From the NCBI RefSeq assembly GCF_009857505.1, contig NZ_WWCP01000006.1, forward strand, positions 118,474 through 182,473: a stretch of DNA of 64,000 nucleotides. Direction: 5' to 3'. The stretch comes from Duganella lactea. Lineage in GTDB: Bacteria; Pseudomonadota; Gammaproteobacteria; Burkholderiales; Burkholderiaceae_D. Each line of letters starts with the position of its first letter. Position 1 is the first letter of the stretch. The position numbers and the translations under genes were made by a program. The notes under the pieces were generated by a model. That model was not told the origin of the DNA. It saw only the letters and a program-made list of their open reading frames with translations, and searched no databases. This document shows, in pieces, positions 34,791 to 43,703 of the stretch.

Positions 34791-36020
34791 ATGAGCAAAA
34801 CCGACGCGGCGGCAGCGCCAGGCAATCTGAATTTTGTACTGGTCTGCATCTTTATCGACATGCTGGGCATCGGCCTGATTGTGCCGGTGCTGCCGGTACT
34901 GGTCGGCGAATTCACCGGCACCCGCGAAGGCCAGGCCTATTGGTATGGCATGATGAGCGCCGTTTTCGGCCTGATGCAGTTTCTGTTCATGCCGATGCTG
35001 GGCGCGATCAGCGACCGGGTCGGGCGCCGCCCGGTGCTGCTGTACTCGATGGCTGGCATGTGCATCAACTTCCTCACCACCGCGTGGGCGCCGAACCTTG
35101 CGTGGCTGTTCCTCGGTCGCGTGATCGGCGGCATGTCGTCGGCCAGCATGTCGGTGGCGTCGGCCTATGCGTCGGATATCTCGACGCCGGAAAACCGCGC
35201 CAAGAGCTTCGGCAAGATCGGCGCGGCGTTTGGCCTGGGCTTCATCTGCGGCCCGATGCTGGGCGGCCTGCTGGGCAGCGTCGACCTGCACCTGCCGTTC
35301 TATGTGGCCGGGACGCTGTCGGCGGCCAACTTCGTCTACGGTTACTTCGTGGTGCCGGAATCGCTGCCGGCCGACCGCCGCGCGCCGTTCGCGCTGGCCA
35401 AACTGAATCCGCTGGCGGCGCTGTACAAGCTGGCGCGCCGCACCGACATTCGCGGCCTGCTGGTGACCTACACGCTGGTGACGCTGGCCGCCATGATGTT
35501 GCAGACCACCTGGGTGCTGTACACCACCTTCCGCTTCAACTGGACGCCGGGTCAGAACGGCGCGGCGCTGTTCTGCGTCGGCCTGACGGCGGCGGTGGTG
35601 CAGGCCGGCCTGTTGGGCATGCTGATCAAACGCTTCGGCGAGGTGCGGCTATCGGTGCTGGGCCTGGTGTCCGGCACGATCACCTATCTGCTGTATGGCC
35701 TGGCGACGCAGGGCTGGATGATGTATGTGCTCATTCTGTGCAACGTGCTGTCGTTCGCCATCGGCCCCGCCCTGCAGAGCATCGTCTCCAAGAGCACGGC
35801 GGCGCATGAACAGGGCGAGTTGATGGGGTCGCTGCAATCGATCAGCAGCGTGGGCGTGATCATCATGCCGCTGCTCGGTTCCGCCATTCTGGGCGAAGTC
35901 AGCCACCTGCCCGCCGACGACTGGCGCGTGGGCAGCACCTTCTACCTGTGCGCGGCGATGCAGGCGATCGCCATCTTTGTCGCGCGCGCCTACTTCCGCA
36001 AACACGCGGCGCCGGCATAA
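34791..36020 (+). CDS. MFS exporter, TetA-like
   Basis: A 409-residue transporter with 12 predicted helices. Motif A, GAISDRVGRRPVLL, follows the second helix, and the N-terminus reads FIDMLGIGLIVPVLPVL, characteristic of the drug/H+ antiporter (TetA(A/C)-like) group. It likely exports a toxic compound or drug; the substrate cannot be assigned. It follows the HD gene directly and is convergent with the alpha/beta hydrolase gene. Confidence 0.88.
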   Translation: MSKTDAAAAPGNLNFVLVCIFIDMLGIGLIVPVLPVLVGEFTGTREGQAYWYGMMSAVFGLMQFLFMPMLGAISDRVGRRPVLLYSMAGMCINFLTTAWAPNLAWLFLGRVIGGMSSASMSVASAYASDISTPENRAKSFGKIGAAFGLGFICGPMLGGLLGSVDLHLPFYVAGTLSAANFVYGYFVVPESLPADRRAPFALAKLNPLAALYKLARRTDIRGLLVTYTLVTLAAMMLQTTWVLYTTFRFNWTPGQNGAALFCVGLTAAVVQAGLLGMLIKRFGEVRLSVLGLVSGTITYLLYGLATQGWMMYVLILCNVLSFAIGPALQSIVSKSTAAHEQGELMGSLQSISSVGVIIMPLLGSAILGEVSHLPADDWRVGSTFYLCAAMQAIAIFVARAYFRKHAAPA

Positions 36021-36027
36021 AACCGCG

Positions 36028-36867
36028 CTAACGCATCGCCATTTCGGCGATGAACTGGCAGTAGGCCGGCCGCGCCACGGGATTCGACAGCACATCATTA
36101 TGTCCCGCGCCAGGCACCAGCACCAGCCGCCTGGCGGGCGATTGCAACGCGGCATAGACCTTGCTCGCCAAACGCGGCGGCGTCACACCATCGTTCTCGC
36201 CCACCAGTACCAACGCCGGCCCAGCGTAGGCCGAAGCGGCGGCCACGTTGTCGATCCCCTGCAATTCAGGACTGGTCCGCAGGCGCACGAACGGCCACAC
36301 ATACCAGGGCAGCATGGCATTGCTCCAGTCGCGCGCATTGGTGGTGGTCGATTCCAGTATCAGGCCGCGCACGGCCGGCCGTTGCTGCGCCACATAAGCG
36401 GCGACAAAGCTGCCAAGCGACTGCCCATGCAGCACCACCTTTCCCGGATGGCGGGAGTTGACGTCATCGAAGATCCGCAACGCGTCCTGCTGCAACGCGG
36501 CGATGCTTGGCTGGCCCTTGCTGCGGCCATAACCGCGGTAGTCAAAGATCGTCACGTCAGCGCCGCATGGCGCGACGGCGGCCAGCACCTCGGCGCCATG
36601 CTGGTCCAGATGAAAGGCGTTGCCGCCGAAATAAAGCACGGTCAGCGCGTTGCCGGGACGGCTGGCGGCAACGCCGTGCAGCGCCGCGCCGGCGCTGGGC
36701 AATGCCAGCTCATCGAGCTTCCATCCGGGCGCGCTGGCGGCGTCCAACAGCTGGGTGCGCGGCGGATCATCCGGCCGGTCAGCACGCAAAACATTGCGCT
36801 CCCCTACCTGTACCGCACATCCCGACAAGCACACCACCATGGCTAGCGCCAACCGCATACTTTTCAT
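36028..36867 (-). CDS. Alpha/beta hydrolase, lipoprotein
   Basis: A 279-residue exported hydrolase. The signal sequence ends in a lipobox (VVCLSGC). The nucleophile elbow is HGQSLGS; later come the acid in VGENDGV and the catalytic His in GAGHNDVL. This matches the BEM46/FrsA-like serine hydrolase group. A GGGAG site precedes the start. It is a single gene, convergent with the MFS gene, 7 bases apart. The substrate is unknown. Confidence 0.86.
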   Translation of the reverse strand: MKSMRLALAMVVCLSGCAVQVGERNVLRADRPDDPPRTQLLDAASAPGWKLDELALPSAGAALHGVAASRPGNALTVLYFGGNAFHLDQHGAEVLAAVAPCGADVTIFDYRGYGRSKGQPSIAALQQDALRIFDDVNSRHPGKVVLHGQSLGSFVAAYVAQQRPAVRGLILESTTTNARDWSNAMLPWYVWPFVRLRTSPELQGIDNVAAASAYAGPALVLVGENDGVTPPRLASKVYAALQSPARRLVLVPGAGHNDVLSNPVARPAYCQFIAEMAMR

Positions 36868-36943
36868 GCCCCACTCCCGTTTTTAAATGTACAATTCACT
36901 ATATAACAGCAAAAACTTACTGTAAAACGATAATTTAAGAAAC

Positions 36944-37465
36944 ATGAAAATTTCTCTGATCCGCGCCTTCCTGTGGCTGTGTGTTGCCGTGCAGGCGACG
37001 TTCTTCTTTTTCGCCTGGACCCGCTTCACGCCGGCCATTGGCGGCATCAGCATCGACATCACCGGTGAAGGCGTTAGTGGCGCGGCCAGGCTGGCAATGT
37101 CCGCGCGGCAGCGCGCCATTGGGGCGGCGCTCGCTGGCGTGCCGTTGCTGGTGCTGGGATATGGTTTGTGGCGGCTGGACCAATTGCTGCGGAACTTTCG
37201 CCGCCGTGATTGGTTCACGCCGCAATCGATCGGCCATCTGCGCGCCTTTGCCGGCGCCACGCTGGCCTCGACCTTGCTGACGATGATCGAGCCGCCGGCG
37301 CGCGCCCTCGCCTTCTGGTTGCTGGCCGGCGGCGAGCGTCACCTGTCGGCGGCAATCCGTTCGGAACAGTTGATCTTGCTGCTGGTGTGCGGTCTGTTTT
37401 ACCTGGTCACGCGGCTGATGCAGGAAGGTAGCCGGCTGGCGGCGGAAAACGAGGCGTTCATCTGA
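36944..37465 (+). CDS. DUF2975 membrane protein
   Basis: A 173-residue membrane protein with four hydrophobic helices and the central motif LRNFRRRDWFTPQSIGHLR, characteristic of DUF2975. In many bacteria this family pairs with the small helix-turn-helix gene that follows, as here (TGATG overlap). The pair may form a membrane-linked regulator, but the function is unproven. The upstream 76 bases are AT-rich. Confidence 0.85.
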   Translation: MKISLIRAFLWLCVAVQATFFFFAWTRFTPAIGGISIDITGEGVSGAARLAMSARQRAIGAALAGVPLLVLGYGLWRLDQLLRNFRRRDWFTPQSIGHLRAFAGATLASTLLTMIEPPARALAFWLLAGGERHLSAAIRSEQLILLLVCGLFYLVTRLMQEGSRLAAENEAFI

Positions 37466-37707
37466 TGGCCATCGTCATCAACCTCGATCTGATGCTGGCC
37501 AAGCGCAAAATCAAATCGCGCGAACTGGCCGCGTATGTCGGCATCACGGAGCAGAATCTGTCGCTGCTTAAATCCGGCAAGGTGAAAGGCATCCGCTTTG
37601 CCACGCTGGAGAAAATCTGCGAGCGGCTCGATTGCCAGCCGGGCGATATCCTGGAACGGACGCCGGACCAGGATAGCGACACCGGCGAGCCGGATGCGAC
37701 GTTGTAA
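37465..37707 (+). CDS. XRE-family (Cro/CI-like) HTH regulator
   Basis: An 80-residue DNA-binding protein of the YozG/SinR-like small Cro/CI group: ELAAYVGITEQNLSLLKSGKVKGIRFATLEKICERLDCQPGDILE. The start overlaps the DUF2975 stop by one base. It ends exactly where the convergent hydrolase gene's stop begins. Its targets are unknown; autoregulation of the pair is likely. Confidence 0.9.
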   Translation: MAIVINLDLMLAKRKIKSRELAAYVGITEQNLSLLKSGKVKGIRFATLEKICERLDCQPGDILERTPDQDSDTGEPDATL

Positions 37708-39600
37708 TTACTTCGCTTCGATCACCGGCAGTTCGACCGCGCTGTTGTGGTAGACCTTCAGCGTGGCCTTCTGATAGTCCGCCGGCTTGGCATAGAAGAT
37801 ATTCGGCACATAGGTTTGCGGATTGCGGTCGTACAGCGGGAACCAGCTCGATTGCACCTGCACCATGATGCGGTGGCCCGGCAGGAACACGTGATTCACG
37901 TTCGGCAGCGAGAAGCGGTAGCGCTCGACCGCGTTGGGCGGAATCGGCGACGGCGTTTCCAGGCTGTTGCGATAGCGGCCGCGGAAGATGTCCATGCCGA
38001 TGCCCAGCTGGTAGCCGCCCAGCTCCGGCTGCGACGGCACTTCGTCCGGGTAGACGTCGATCAGTTTCACCACCCAGTCGGCGTCGGTGCCGGTGGTCGA
38101 GGCGAACAGGTTGACGACCGGCGCGCCGGCGATCTGCACCTTGGTTTTCAGCGGCGCGGTCACATAGGTCAGCACGTCCGGACGGTCGGAGAAGCTGCGC
38201 TGGTCGGACACCAGCCATGGCTGCCAAACATTGCGGTCGCCCATGCGCACCGGACGCGGCACGAACGGCACCGGCTTGGCCGGGTCGGACACGTATGCGT
38301 CATAGCCGGCGCTGTCCTTCGGCGCCTCGAAGCCCAGCTTGAAACCATCCTGCAGATAGATCGGCTTGAGCGGCGCGGCGCAGTTGTCAGCGCAGGCCAG
38401 CGGCCATTGCGGCAGCTTCTGCCAGCGATTGACGCCGGTCTGGTAGAACAGCACCGGCGGCGTGTCGGCCACCGGCGCGCCGTCCTTCAGATATTGATCG
38501 AGGAAAGGCTGCATGAAGTCGCGGCGGAATTCCAGCGCGGTGTCGCCGGTGAATTTGAGCGCGCCGAGCGTCGAGCCTTCGTAATTGACGCCGCTGTGAC
38601 GCCACGGGCCGACCACCAGGTAGTTCTTGTTGTTGTCCTTGTCCTTCGGCTCCAGCGCCGCGTACACGGCGTAGGCGCCGTAGATGTCTTCCTGGTCCCA
38701 GTAGCCGACCACGGTCATGGTGGGCACTTTCAGGTCGCGCTTGGCGAGAATTTTGTCCAGCGCCTGATGCTGCCAGTAGCTGTCGTAGGACGGATGCTCG
38801 AACAGTTTTTTGGTGAAGTTGAGCTTGTCCAGGCCGAATTGCGCGGCGTAGCTGGCGGCCGACCCGGCGCGCAGCACGCCTTCGTAATCGTCGTAGACGC
38901 CGGTGGCCAGTTGCTTGCCGGCGCCGCGCGCGGCGTTCTGGCTGGCGATGTAGCTCAGGTTGGGCATGCGGAAGGCGCCGTTGTGGAACCAGTCGTCGCC
39001 ACGCCAGCCGTCGACCATCGGGCTCATCGGCACGGCGACTTTCAGCGCCGGGTGCGGATTGGTCAGCGCCATCAGCACGGTAAAGCCTTCATACGACGAG
39101 CCGATCATGCCGACCTTGCCGTTGCTTTCCGGGGTATTCTTGACCAGCCAGTCGATGGTGTCCCAGGCGTCGGTGGACTGGTCGTTGCGGGTGTTGTTCA
39201 GCGGGCCGATCAGCGGGCGGGTCATCACGTAGTCGCCCTCGGAGCCATATTTGCCGCGCACGTCCTGGAACACGCGGATGTAGCCTTCGCTGAGCATGGT
39301 CTCGTCGCCCTGGGCGCCGGTGGCCAGCACGCTCGGGCTGACGTTGCGGCTGGCGCGGCCGCTGGCGTTGTACGGCGTGCGGGTCAGGACGATGGGCGCG
39401 TGTTGGGCGCCGTTCGGGATCAGCAGCACGGTGTGCAGCTTGACGCCGTCGCGCATCGGGATCATGACTTCGCGTTTGACGTAGTCGGCGTTGGGGATGA
39501 TGGTGTCGAACTGGGCGGGAATGTCAGGCGCCATGGGCGGCGTTTGCGCAAAGACGGGGAAGGACAAGGCAAGCAACGCTGCAACGACGGTAAAACGCAT
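37708..39600 (-). CDS. CocE/NonD-family serine hydrolase, exported
   Basis: A 630-residue exported hydrolase. A signal peptide (about residues 1-18) is followed by an alpha/beta core with the nucleophile in GMIGSSYEGFTVL, the pair RDGVKLHTV at the start of the X-Pro dipeptidyl-peptidase (S15) fold, and a C-terminal jelly-roll domain. Family members are cocaine esterase, glutaryl-7-ACA acylase and alpha-amino-ester hydrolase. The start at 39600 is the one giving the signal peptide. The stop is adjacent to that of the XRE gene. Confidence 0.9.
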   Translation of the reverse strand: MRFTVVAALLALSFPVFAQTPPMAPDIPAQFDTIIPNADYVKREVMIPMRDGVKLHTVLLIPNGAQHAPIVLTRTPYNASGRASRNVSPSVLATGAQGDETMLSEGYIRVFQDVRGKYGSEGDYVMTRPLIGPLNNTRNDQSTDAWDTIDWLVKNTPESNGKVGMIGSSYEGFTVLMALTNPHPALKVAVPMSPMVDGWRGDDWFHNGAFRMPNLSYIASQNAARGAGKQLATGVYDDYEGVLRAGSAASYAAQFGLDKLNFTKKLFEHPSYDSYWQHQALDKILAKRDLKVPTMTVVGYWDQEDIYGAYAVYAALEPKDKDNNKNYLVVGPWRHSGVNYEGSTLGALKFTGDTALEFRRDFMQPFLDQYLKDGAPVADTPPVLFYQTGVNRWQKLPQWPLACADNCAAPLKPIYLQDGFKLGFEAPKDSAGYDAYVSDPAKPVPFVPRPVRMGDRNVWQPWLVSDQRSFSDRPDVLTYVTAPLKTKVQIAGAPVVNLFASTTGTDADWVVKLIDVYPDEVPSQPELGGYQLGIGMDIFRGRYRNSLETPSPIPPNAVERYRFSLPNVNHVFLPGHRIMVQVQSSWFPLYDRNPQTYVPNIFYAKPADYQKATLKVYHNSAVELPVIEAK

Positions 39601-39640
39601 GACGGCTCCACAAGAAAATTTCCGATGGAGCAATATACCA

Positions 39641-39871
39641 CTAATGCAGCAGCTTGAAGAGCACAGCCGTCATGCCCGTCTGGACAACAAGTATGCCGCA
39701 CATCCATTGTATTAGCTCAGCCTTGAGGGCTGCATGCGATTCGCGAAACTCCGCTCGCAGCTCGGTAAGGCGAATGTCCAACTAGTCTTTTGTGACCAAA
39801 TGGCTATCGATCAATTGAAACAGGGCCGAGGCAAGTGACTTGAAAGCCACCGTATTGAAGTTGTTCGCCAT
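39641..39871 (-). pseudogene. DUF1640/CCDC90-like coiled-coil membrane protein with in-frame amber codon
   Basis: Reading leftward from the ATG at 39871 (GGAGAC upstream), 29 residues end at a TAG at 39782-39784. The same frame continues without another stop for 46 codons to a TAG at 39641. The halves join into one DUF1640-like protein: NTVAFKSLASAL, a THD/TKD stretch, then the coiled coil LDIRLTELRAEFRE and a closing helix WMCGILVVQTGMTAVLFKLL. The intact family usually has a continuous coiled coil at this point. It is therefore a gene broken by one point mutation or a sequence error, or read through. Confidence 0.65.
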
Positions 39872-40119
39872 TTTGGTCTCCTTTTCAGCTTAGGCGCGCG
39901 CGCAGAATGGTTCCTGAACTTGACAGACCGGTCATGACCTGCAACCATACGGCCATGATTTTTTATGCCCCGCTTCACACCCGCATGTATTGGCGCCGCT
40001 CCTAGCGAGCGCGGCCACTGTACACCCATAGTGATGTGATATTTTTATCAACGCCGCCCTAGTCTGGTGGCGTTTTTGCATCTCAAGCGCCAGACTCGGG
40101 GCAACGTTAAGGAACCTTG

Positions 40120-41178
40120 ATGAGTCTGACCGAACCAACCACCGACGCCGTCGCCACCGCACTCGCCGCCGCACCGAAAGGTCCGCAAATCATCCTGACC
40201 GGCGACCGTCCGACCGGCCCGCTGCACCTGGGCCACTATGTCGGCAGCCTGCGCAACCGCGTCGACTACCAGCACCAGTTCAAGCAGTTCATCATGCTGG
40301 CCGACTCGCAGGCGCTGACCGACAACATGGACGACACCAACAAGGTGCACCGCAACGTCGTCGAAGTGGCGCTGGACTACCTGGCGGTCGGCATCGACCC
40401 GGCCAAGTCCACCATCCTGATCCAGTCGCAGATTCCGGAGCTGGCCGAGCTGACTTTCTACTACCTGAACATGGTCACCGTCGCCCGCCTGGAGCGCAAC
40501 CCGACCGTGAAGGCCGAGATCACCCTGCGCGGCTTCGAGCGCGACATTCCGGCCGGCTTCCTCACCTACCCCGCCTCGCAGGCCGCCGACATCTCGGCCT
40601 TCAAGGCCACGCTGGTGCCGGTGGGCGAAGACCAGATTCCGATGATCGAGCAGACCAACGAAATCGTGCGCCGCTTCAACCGCATCGCCAACCAAGACAT
40701 CCTGGTCGAGTGCAAGGCGCTGGTGCCGGACATCGGCCGCCTGCCGGGCATCGACGGCAAGGCCAAGATGAGCAAATCGCTGGGCAACACCATCAACCTG
40801 GGCGCCACCGCGCAGGAAATCAGCGCCGCCGTGAAGAAGGTCTACACCGACCCGCTGCACCTGCGCGTGGAAGATCCCGGCCACCTGGAAGGCAACGTCG
40901 CCTTTATTTACCTGGACGCCTTCGATCCTGAAAAGGACCAGCTGGAAGAAATGAAGGCGCACTACGTGCGCGGTGGCCTGGGCGACTCGATCGTCAAGAA
41001 ACGCCTGGAAGTGGTGCTGCAAGAACTGCTGGCGCCGATCCGCGCGCGCCGCGAAGAGCTGGAAAAAGACAAGGGTTACATCATGCAGATGCTGAAGGAA
41101 GGCACCATGCAGGCGCGCGAAGTGGCGGCAAAAACCGCCGATGAAGTCAAGGCCGCGCTCGGCCTGAGCTACTTCTGA
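40120..41178 (+). CDS. trpS: Tryptophanyl-tRNA synthetase
   Basis: A 352-residue class I aminoacyl-tRNA synthetase charging tRNA-Trp. The HIGH-type motif is [12 protein letters not shown] and the KMSKS motif is [13 protein letters not shown] at 40120 has AAGGAACC upstream; a TTG at 40117 is less likely. The enzyme is slightly longer than the ~335-residue E. coli form at both ends. It is followed by a small DUF1294 gene. No attenuator or T-box is visible upstream. Confidence 0.96.
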   Translation: MSLTEPTTDAVATALAAAPKGPQIILTGDRPTGPLHLGHYVGSLRNRVDYQHQFKQFIMLADSQALTDNMDDTNKVHRNVVEVALDYLAVGIDPAKSTILIQSQIPELAELTFYYLNMVTVARLERNPTVKAEITLRGFERDIPAGFLTYPASQAADISAFKATLVPVGEDQIPMIEQTNEIVRRFNRIANQDILVECKALVPDIGRLPGIDGKAKMSKSLGNTINLGATAQEISAAVKKVYTDPLHLRVEDPGHLEGNVAFIYLDAFDPEKDQLEEMKAHYVRGGLGDSIVKKRLEVVLQELLAPIRARREELEKDKGYIMQMLKEGTMQAREVAAKTADEVKAALGLSYF

Positions 41179-41201
41179 TCGCGCCCGACGCGGCGCTGAC
41201 C

Positions 41202-41468
41202 TTGCTGTGGCTGGCGTCATTCTACGGCGTCGCCAGCGTCGCCTGTTTTATCGCCTACGCGATCGACAAGTCGGCGGCCGTCGCGCGGCGCCGCCGCATC
41301 GCCGAACGCACCTTGCTGCTGATGGGGCTGTGCTGCGGCTGGCCCGGCGGCCTGCTGGCCCAGCGTCTGCTGCGGCATAAAACGGTCAAGCCCTCGTTTC
41401 AGCTGGCCTACTGGTGCAGCGTGGCCGCCAACGTCGCCGGCGTCTGGTGGCTGAGCACTGTCTACTAA
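41202..41468 (+). CDS. DUF1294 small membrane protein
   Basis: An 88-residue protein with an AIDKSAA...RRRIAERTLL motif, GWPGG and KPSFQLAYW, which mark the DUF1294 family, and hydrophobic segments at both ends. The frame opens with TTG at 41202; no in-frame ATG lies upstream. The ribosome-binding site is poor, so translation may depend on coupling with trpS. Function unknown. Confidence 0.78.
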   Translation: MLWLASFYGVASVACFIAYAIDKSAAVARRRRIAERTLLLMGLCCGWPGGLLAQRLLRHKTVKPSFQLAYWCSVAANVAGVWWLSTVY

Positions 41469-41480
41469 GGATTTGCGACG

Positions 41481-42440
41481 ATGTGGCAAGGCGTGTTGTG
41501 TGGTTTGCTGGCGGGTGCGCTGTGGGGCATGGTGTTTGTGGCGCCGGTCTTCCTCAGCCACTTCACGCCGCTGGAAATGGCGTGCGGGCGCTACATCGCC
41601 TATGGCCTGATCGCCGCCGTCGTGATGTCGACCCGCCTGCCGCCGCTGCTGCGCCGGTTGGACCGGACCGACCTGATCGCCATGGTCAAGCACGCGCTGA
41701 GCGGCAACATCGTCTATTACATGCTGCTCGCGCTCGGCGTGAAGTTCGCCGGCGTGGCGGCCACCTCGCTGATCATCGGCGTGCTGCCGATCTCGGTCAC
41801 GCTGATGGGCCAGAAAGATCACGGCGCGGTGCCGCTCAAGCAGCTGGCGTGGCCGCTGCTGCTGGTCGCGGCCGGCATCGCCTGCATCAATATCGATGTC
41901 TTTACCCACGATGTCGGCAACGGCATGCCGCTGAACCACAAACTGTTCGGCGTGCTGTGCGCGGCCGGCGCGCTGGCGTGCTGGACCTGGTACTCGGTCG
42001 ACAACGCGCGCTACCTGAAGCGCAATCCGCATTTCAGCAGCGGCGAATGGTCGGCGCTATATGGCGTGTCCAGCGGCCTGATCGCGCTGGTGATCGCGCT
42101 GGTGGCGCTGGCCTTCTTCCACGGCGACGTGACCGGCGCGGCGGCGGTTGCAAGCGGACGCGACTGGGCCTTGTTCTGGATCGTCAATGGCGTGATCGCG
42201 CTGGGCGCGTCGGCCATCGGCAACCATCTGTGGAATATCGCCAGTCGCAAGGTGCCGCTGACCTTGTCCGGTCAGTTGATCCTGTTCGAGACGCTGTTCG
42301 CGCTGCTGTACGGCTTCATCTACAAGCAGCAATTCCCGCGCGGCCTGGAAATCGCGGCGATGCTGCTGCTGGCGGCCGGCGTGATGTGGTCGGTGCGCAT
42401 CCACGCGCTGGACGACCCCAGCGCGGCGCACGCCAATTAA
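41481..42440 (+). CDS. DMT-family (EamA) transporter
   Basis: A 319-residue transporter with about ten helices and two EamA-type repeats, including ISVTLMGQKDHG and an internal NHLWNIASRKVPL. AAGGA precedes the start. DMT exporters move metabolites or drugs; the substrate cannot be assigned. The stop overlaps that of the convergent Lon-domain gene (TTAA). Confidence 0.85.
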   Translation: MWQGVLCGLLAGALWGMVFVAPVFLSHFTPLEMACGRYIAYGLIAAVVMSTRLPPLLRRLDRTDLIAMVKHALSGNIVYYMLLALGVKFAGVAATSLIIGVLPISVTLMGQKDHGAVPLKQLAWPLLLVAAGIACINIDVFTHDVGNGMPLNHKLFGVLCAAGALACWTWYSVDNARYLKRNPHFSSGEWSALYGVSSGLIALVIALVALAFFHGDVTGAAAVASGRDWALFWIVNGVIALGASAIGNHLWNIASRKVPLTLSGQLILFETLFALLYGFIYKQQFPRGLEIAAMLLLAAGVMWSVRIHALDDPSAAHAN

Positions 42441-43051
42441 TCGAGCAAGCCGTTCTCGCTCAACACGTCCTGCACCAGCTCCAGCCGTAGCACCGGATTT
42501 TCCTGTAGCAGCAGACGCTGCTTCTCTTCCAGGTCCAGCCGCAGCAGTTCACACCAGCGGTTGGCCACCCAGCCGGCCTCATCCAAGCGGTACGGCGGCG
42601 CCAGCGACATGTTGGCGGTGGAAATCTGTTTCTTCTGTAGCGAGCGGATCAGCGCGCCCAGCGCGTTGGCCACGTCCTGCTGTTCGCTCGGGATGGGGAC
42701 CACCATGTCTTCCGCCACCTCGTCCACCTCGGCCATCCAGAGGCCGTGTTTCAGCTGTTCGGCGGACTTGACCTGGAAGCGCGTGGTGCCGATGCAGGAA
42801 ATTTGCAGCAATCCCGGCAGCGGCGCGCTCCAGTCGAGAATGCGCGCCATGGTGCCGCAGGCCGACAGTGTTTCATGCTGATCCGGCACGCGCACTTCGC
42901 TGCCGTCGAGCAGCGAGACCACGCCGAATTCCTCGCCTTTGGCGATGCAGCGTTTAATCAAATCAAGATAGCGCACTTCAAACACCTGCAACGGCAAATG
43001 GCCGTCAGGGAAGAGGATGGTTTTGAGTGGAAAAAGTGGAATGGATGGCAT
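42437..43051 (-). CDS. Lon N-terminal (LON substrate-binding) domain protein
   Basis: A 204-residue stand-alone LON domain: IPLFPLKTILFPDGHLPLQVFEVRYLDLI at the start and the GTMARI, LLQISCIGTTRF motifs. It lacks the AAA and protease parts of Lon. Such proteins may bind misfolded proteins or act as adaptors, but no bacterial role is settled. It ends by overlapping the stop of the DMT gene. Confidence 0.9.
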   Translation of the reverse strand: MPSIPLFPLKTILFPDGHLPLQVFEVRYLDLIKRCIAKGEEFGVVSLLDGSEVRVPDQHETLSACGTMARILDWSAPLPGLLQISCIGTTRFQVKSAEQLKHGLWMAEVDEVAEDMVVPIPSEQQDVANALGALIRSLQKKQISTANMSLAPPYRLDEAGWVANRWCELLRLDLEEKQRLLLQENPVLRLELVQDVLSENGLLD

Positions 43052-43128
43052 TTCGCAATCATCTCACGAAACGCTTCAGTCCGGCTCATTGCCGGATGAA
43101 AAAGCGACGCGGCGGCACGGCGCCGATT

Positions 43129-43190
43129 AAATAAAAAAGCTGGCGCGGGTTTATCCGCGATAAACCCGATCGACCAGCTTTTGCGCAGCG
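43129..43190 (-). terminator. Bipartite hairpin terminator of the H-NS gene
   Basis: Two nested stems: outer AAAAGCTGG (43135-43143) with CCAGCTTTT (43174-43182), and inner GGGTTTATC (43147-43155) with GATAAACCC (43159-43167). On the minus strand the hairpin ends in a T-rich run, directly after the H-NS stop codon. The symmetry lets it work from both sides, but the rightward side has no gene needing it. Confidence 0.88.
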
Positions 43191-43191
43191 A

Positions 43192-43482
43192 TTACTTAAT
43201 CAGATAATCGTCTTTGTTCTTGCCTTCGAGCCATTTTGGAGCGCGGCCACGGCCGGTCCAGGTTTGGCCGGTCGCGTCATCGCGGTATTTGGTTGGCACC
43301 GGCGCGCGCGGCTTGGACGTCTTCACCTTGGCCGGGCCGCCCAGGTCGGCGATGGTCAGGCCATATTCGCGCATGATGGTCGCGATTTTATCTTTCGCCT
43401 TCGAGATTTCATCTTTGCGGGCGGTTTCGGCCAGATTCTCCAGTTCGGCGATCTTGGCTTTGTATTCCTGGTAAGTCGTCAT
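43192..43482 (-). CDS. H-NS-family nucleoid protein
   Basis: A 96-residue H-NS-like protein: an N-terminal coiled coil (residues 1-45) for oligomers and the C-terminal DNA-binding motif YRDDATGQTWTGRGRAPKWLEG (here broken as TGQTWTGRGRAPKWL). It silences AT-rich, often foreign, DNA. AAGGAAAT lies upstream. It is adjacent to an AT-rich stretch (43500-43700) separating it from the TonB receptor, and has its own terminator. Confidence 0.93.
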   Translation of the reverse strand: MTTYQEYKAKIAELENLAETARKDEISKAKDKIATIMREYGLTIADLGGPAKVKTSKPRAPVPTKYRDDATGQTWTGRGRAPKWLEGKNKDDYLIK

Positions 43483-43703
43483 CTTATTTCCTTCTTATCG
43501 ATGGGTCAGATTTTATAAAAACCACAAGTGACAATGTGTGAGATTTGATAGGCGCAATTTACCATAAGTCAGCAGGTATATTCCAGATATATCCTAACAA
43601 ATACCAATATAGCGATAAAAACGAATATTTTCCACAACTGTTTGCTGGTGAATATATAAACGCACCACATAAACAATCGAATCGCCTTTGCCGCGAATAC
43701 GCT

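Noticed and set aside
37747..39657. 636-residue rightward open frame opposite the CocE-type hydrolase
   Set aside because: His/Val/Arg-rich antisense artefact; the hydrolase has signal peptide and nucleophile motif.
39930..39939. 10-bp palindrome GGTCATGACC upstream of trpS
   Set aside because: Short perfect palindromes of this length occur by chance in a 64-kb window, and no regulator or second copy supports it.
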